Shown here piece by piece: positions 60,966-64,000 of a DNA stretch of 64,000 nt (positions are counted from its first letter, which is position 1; every line of letters begins with the position of its first letter). The notes under the pieces are model-generated. The model was not told where the DNA came from. It searched no databases and saw only the letters and a list, made by a program, of their open reading frames with translations. The position numbers and the translations under genes are program-made. Source of the DNA: Musa acuminata AAA Group (lineage: Eukaryota; Streptophyta; Magnoliopsida; Zingiberales; Musaceae); the NCBI RefSeq assembly GCF_036884655.1, contig NC_088340.1:31143501-31207500 (forward strand). The letters are read 5' to 3'.

Positions 60966-61102
60966 ATGCCTTGAGCATCCACTATCAAGGTACCATCTCT
61001 TGCTCCTAGCTTATGATGGTAAATATTTCTAAAAAAAGGATAATTTTTAGGTACCCATTTGACCTTCGGTGCCTCAAAAATCGATCTACATAGCTTATCA
61101 TA

Positions 61103-61793
61103 TTACATTGAGTCATTTGAGGTTCTTTTAGGAACCCAAATCAATTTGTGTGGACTACATTTCTTAAATGGACAATGATAAGCTATATGCCCTAATTTAC
61201 AATAAAAGTTACATTTCTTTCGGGGTAAAACATGCACAGTAAGACCTTTAACAAAGGTGGTTAGATTTTGGTAAGAGCTATTCACAAATCCGATTATGCC
61301 TTTTCTATGAACGTGACCCTTATTGGCAAGGATCATGTTCAAGGATTTGCTACCAACCTCAAACTTTTCTAAGGTTTTCTTAAGTAGTAAGTTTTCCTTT
61401 TGAAGTAATTCTAGTTCATCACATTTCGTATATGAAGCTAAACTATAATTGTGCTCCTTTTAATCTATCATAATCACTAACAAGAGAATCATGCTCCTTT
61501 TTTAATAATTTATATTTTTTACTAATTGACTTGCATTCATCAAATAAATCATGAAAAGTATTTAAAAGTTCATCAAATGATAAATTTGCATCAAATTAAC
61601 TTGTTACCTCATCTCCAATGGCCATTAGTGTATAGTGAGCAACTTGCTCGGTGTTGGTTAGCTCCTCTTCTTCGGATGAACTTGAGTCGTCCCATGTTGT
61701 TTTAAGAGCATTATTCTTCTTTGGTTGTCTCTTCTTTGATTGGGGACATTCACTCTTATAATGTCCCGGCTTCTTACATTTATAAAATATCAT
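61103..61793 (-). pseudogene. Copia nucleocapsid region with two CCHC-type knuckles
   Basis: Near 61,790 the - strand reads CKKPGHYKSECP, a CX2CX4HX4C-type knuckle lacking only its first Cys in this frame (FYKCKKPGHYKSEC retains YKC). A second knuckle (CNFYCKLGHIAYHCPFKKC) lies near 61,210. Between them is an acidic SSSSEEEE stretch. Zinc knuckles of Copia gag bind the element's RNA. Stops separate the two parts. Confidence 0.75.
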
Positions 61794-61914
61794 TTATTCT
61801 TTCTTAGGTTTAATTATATTTTTATATTATTTTTAAAATTTTTATAAATTTTTTGAACCTTTTTTGTTAATAGTGCCAAGTCTTTATCAAAATCTTTATC
61901 ACTTGAATTTTCTT

Positions 61915-62628
61915 TTAAGTGGTCTTCTTGAGTTTTAGAGCCATATCCTTTCTGTTATTTGGAAGGTTGTTCTCTAGCTCTTTATGAGTATTACAAATCA
62001 TCTCATAGGTCATTAGTGACTCGATTAGTTTTTCAAGAGGAAAGTTATTTAAATCTTTGGCCTCTTGAATGACTGTGACTTTAAGGTCCCAACTCTTTGG
62101 ATGAGATCTTAAAATTTTATTAACAAGCTCAAAATTCGAGAAATTTTTACCAAGTCCTTTTAGACCATTGATGACATCCATAAATCGGGTGTATATGTCT
62201 CCAATGGTCTCACTTAGTTTTATTCGAAACAACTCATAAGTATACACTAAAAGATTGATTTTTGACTCCTTCACTCTACTAGTGCCTTCATAAGTCACTT
62301 CGAGTGTGTGCCAAATATCAAATGTCATTTCAGAAATAGACACACAATTAAACTCGTTTTTATCTAAGGCATAAAACAAGGCATTCATAACCTTTGCGTT
62401 TAAAGCGAAAGTCTTCTTCTCCAATTCATTCCAATCGTTCATTGGAAGAGAAGACCTTTGAAATCCATTTTCTATAATATTCCATAATTTGAAATATATT
62501 GAAATTAGGAAGATCCTCATTCTAGTCTCCCAATATATGTAATCCGTCCTATTGAACATGGGCGGGTGTGTAATTGAATGACCCTCTAGGTTGCCAGCAA
62601 ATGCCATCTCTCTTGGGTTTAAAACCAA
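61915..62628 (-). CDS. Copia gag (UBN2 family), open but part of a defective element
   Basis: This open frame of up to 237 codons contains the Copia gag order: RTDYIYWETRMRIFL near residue 27, WNELEKKTFALNAKVMNAL near 65, DIWHTLEVTYEGTSRVKESK near 106, FMDVINGLKGLGK near 147 and KLIESLMTYEM near 209. The likely start is MAFAGNLEG at 62,607, preceded by only about 30 bases of leader after the PBS. The product would be the capsid precursor. The frame stops before the zinc knuckles. The equivalent gag at 14,150-15,060 is far more decayed. Confidence 0.82.
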   Translation of the reverse strand: MVLNPREMAFAGNLEGHSITHPPMFNRTDYIYWETRMRIFLISIYFKLWNIIENGFQRSSLPMNDWNELEKKTFALNAKVMNALFYALDKNEFNCVSISEMTFDIWHTLEVTYEGTSRVKESKINLLVYTYELFRIKLSETIGDIYTRFMDVINGLKGLGKNFSNFELVNKILRSHPKSWDLKVTVIQEAKDLNNFPLEKLIESLMTYEMICNTHKELENNLPNNRKDMALKLKKTT

Positions 62629-62639
62629 ATAAGAGTGAA

Positions 62640-62655
62640 CCTTGTTTTGATACCA
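62640..62655 (-). other. Primer-binding site of the - strand Copia element
   Basis: Read on the - strand, TGGTATCAAAACAAGG lies two bases from the LTR at 62,658 and matches the tRNA-Met type with one A for G. Confidence 0.78.
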
Positions 62656-62657
62656 AT

Positions 62658-63330
62658 TGTTAGGATCAAGAGTGGCACTAAGAGAGGGGGTGAATTAGTG
62701 TAGTGGAAAACTTTCATAATTTCAAAAAAATATTCGTTTCGATTAAAACTGATTTCGACGAAAATTGTTTCGATTCAATATATTTCAGAGAGAAGTTGAA
62801 CTTGAAAGCTTTCGTAAAAGTGCAATAGAAGATTAAGGAGGTTTGTAGTAATGTAAATTGCACAAATGAAAAGTAAACCAGAATTTAGAGTGGTTCGGTC
62901 AATGCGACCTACATCCACTTTCAGATTCCTCCTCCGACAAGGTCACCAGCGTCCACTAAAGGCCTTCCTTCAATAGGTGAAGACTGAACACCTCTTTATA
63001 GTGCTTTCTCCTTTTCCTGGGTTTAGGAGATAACCCTTACAAGTCTCACTCCTCTTTCTTAGATGGTTACAAAGCTAAGAGATGAAGGAGGAAAACTCTA
63101 ACTTTTACAATACTTTTATGACTCAAGAATTCAAGATTAAGTCAATGCTTTCGTGCTCTTTCATGCAAAAAAGGGTAGAGTTTTTATAGACCCTAATGGC
63201 TTCAAAATTGGAGCTAAAAAATATCACATCTCCGGAATCCGGGGTACTGGCGGTACCACCATCGTTATTGGGTGATACTACCGTCGCTGATCTGATATTG
63301 GGTGGTACCATCGCCTGACAGGGGAGGTAC
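62658..63330 (-). repeat. 5' LTR of the - strand Copia element, interrupted
   Basis: It matches the left LTR from its TGTTAGGATCAAG end through the GGTACC array. It is then broken at 63,330 within a GGTAC, where the 1.6-kb LTR family starts. It carries about 55 bp near 63,050-63,110 that are absent from the left copy. Confidence 0.8.
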
Positions 63331-64000
63331 TGTTGGGAAATCTTGGGGGTGACATCACATGCGCAGCGGAAGAACAAGAAAACAAAATCCCCGATTCCCA
63401 AAAAGATGTTCGTCGTCATGCGAAGATTGGTGTGCAAAATCTGTGAAACTTAAAACTGCGTATAGAGTAGATTGTGTTACCTAGGGAGATCGTATATCCC
63501 TGTTTCCTTGCAGATCCTTAGGAGAGGGTGAAGGAGGTCAAGCGTCCTCCTCTCTAGCGGTGATCCATACAGCAGGGTTGTGACGACGCTCCTCAAAACT
63601 CCAGGCCTGCTCTGAGGTGGAGAGGGAGAGGAGAATAGGAAAGGCAAGCAAAGGCTCTAGCCTATGAGGCTCTGAATCCCTCCTATTTATAGAGGTCCCC
63701 TGTCAAACCCTAATGGGTCCTCCCCTAATGGGTATTGGATCTGCATCCAATAAGACAAGGGCTCCATCGGATATCTCATATCCGAACCTCTACTCATCGC
63801 AATGCCTACCATATGTGTGTGACCCTCTAGGCCCAATATCGAGCTGGCCGTGAGTCATACCTGTCAGAACTCCTTCTAACTCAGTGAATTATTATCTCTG
63901 TAATAATTCACTTGACTCATCGACTACGGACGTACTAGGCCACTACGCCATAGTCCCCAGACGATACAGGGGAATCCAATCCATTGGACATGTCTGTCCT
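63331..64000 (+). repeat. Second copy of the 1.6-kb LTR family, running off the window
   Basis: It starts TGTTGGGAAATCTTGG and follows the sequence of 6342-7944 closely. It lacks about 100 bp near 63,745-63,755 that the other copy has around 6765-6870. It is inserted in the Copia 5' LTR; a flank of GGTAC on the left is the expected target duplication. Only the first part of the LTR is visible, so it may belong to a full element or be another solo LTR. Confidence 0.78.

Larger units (their letters stand above)
55318..63330 (-). mobile_element. Copia/SIRE-like retrotransposon with broken gag-pol
   Basis: The - strand element runs from its 5' LTR (62,658 onward, interrupted at 63,330) through PBS, gag, protease, integrase, RT and RNase H to a long non-coding 3' region and the 3' LTR (55,318-56,499). 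The order gag-PR-INT-RT-RH defines Copia. The long stretch between RNase H and the LTR and the LTR sequence features suggest a SIRE-like lineage. Multiple frameshifts and stops make it non-functional as written. The 5-bp flank to the left of 55,318 is GCTTC; its partner would lie beyond the window. Confidence 0.88.

Noticed and set aside
1..64000. Integrated pararetrovirus (badnavirus-like) sequence, considered because of the possible host group
   Set aside because: All reverse-transcriptase remnants have Ty3, Copia or LINE context (LTRs, gag, integrase or endonuclease); none shows pararetroviral organisation.

Overview
This is a flowering-plant nuclear genome window. It has spliced genes with GT-AG introns, AP2/ERF transcription factors, a Rab-A GTPase and nested plant LTR retrotransposons. 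The coding exons (first exon of the quinone-oxidoreductase-like gene, both ERFs, first Rab exon) are very GC-rich against AT-rich introns and spacers, which suggests a monocot. The repeat types would fit Zingiberales (banana/enset relatives), but that is an inference, not an identification.

Layout. (A) 1-21,120 is almost pure retrotransposon. The 3' end of a + strand chromodomain Ty3/Gypsy element (1-1280) abuts the RT of a same-family element on the - strand (1281-4159). That element abuts a second - strand Ty3/Gypsy element, which runs from 4160 to its 5' LTR at 19,025-~21,120. The second element is interrupted by a 6-kb non-coding LTR element (LARD-like, 5950-11,931), itself carrying a 1.6-kb solo LTR (6342-7944), and by a pol-less Copia/SIRE-like element (12,538-18,753, TSD GGAGA). 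(B) 21,169-53,360 is the genic island: a RTN4IP1-like NAD(P)H oxidoreductase on - with several lesions; an intact eight-exon PDAP1/HASPP28-family gene on +; a convergent RABA1-class Rab GTPase on - with one premature stop; a LINE-rich spacer (44.9-51 kb); and a convergent pair of single-exon group IX ERF factors. (C) 53.4-64 kb is intergenic DNA, then a coding but frameshifted - strand Copia/SIRE-like element (55,318-63,330). A further copy of the 1.6-kb LTR family is inserted in that element's 5' LTR and runs off the window.

The genes do not form a pathway. The most informative observations are: a reconstructable multi-level nest of elements; a perfect 8-bp-TSD hAT-type MITE in a PDAP1 intron; a hairpin in Copia LTRs whose arms differ by a compensatory base-pair change; an ORF-like segment shared between LTRs of two Copia families; and gene-inactivating lesions in two of the three spliced genes, either side of an intact one. 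I found no convincing new defence or catalytic system. All frames and junctions were read by eye; no alignments or database searches were run.
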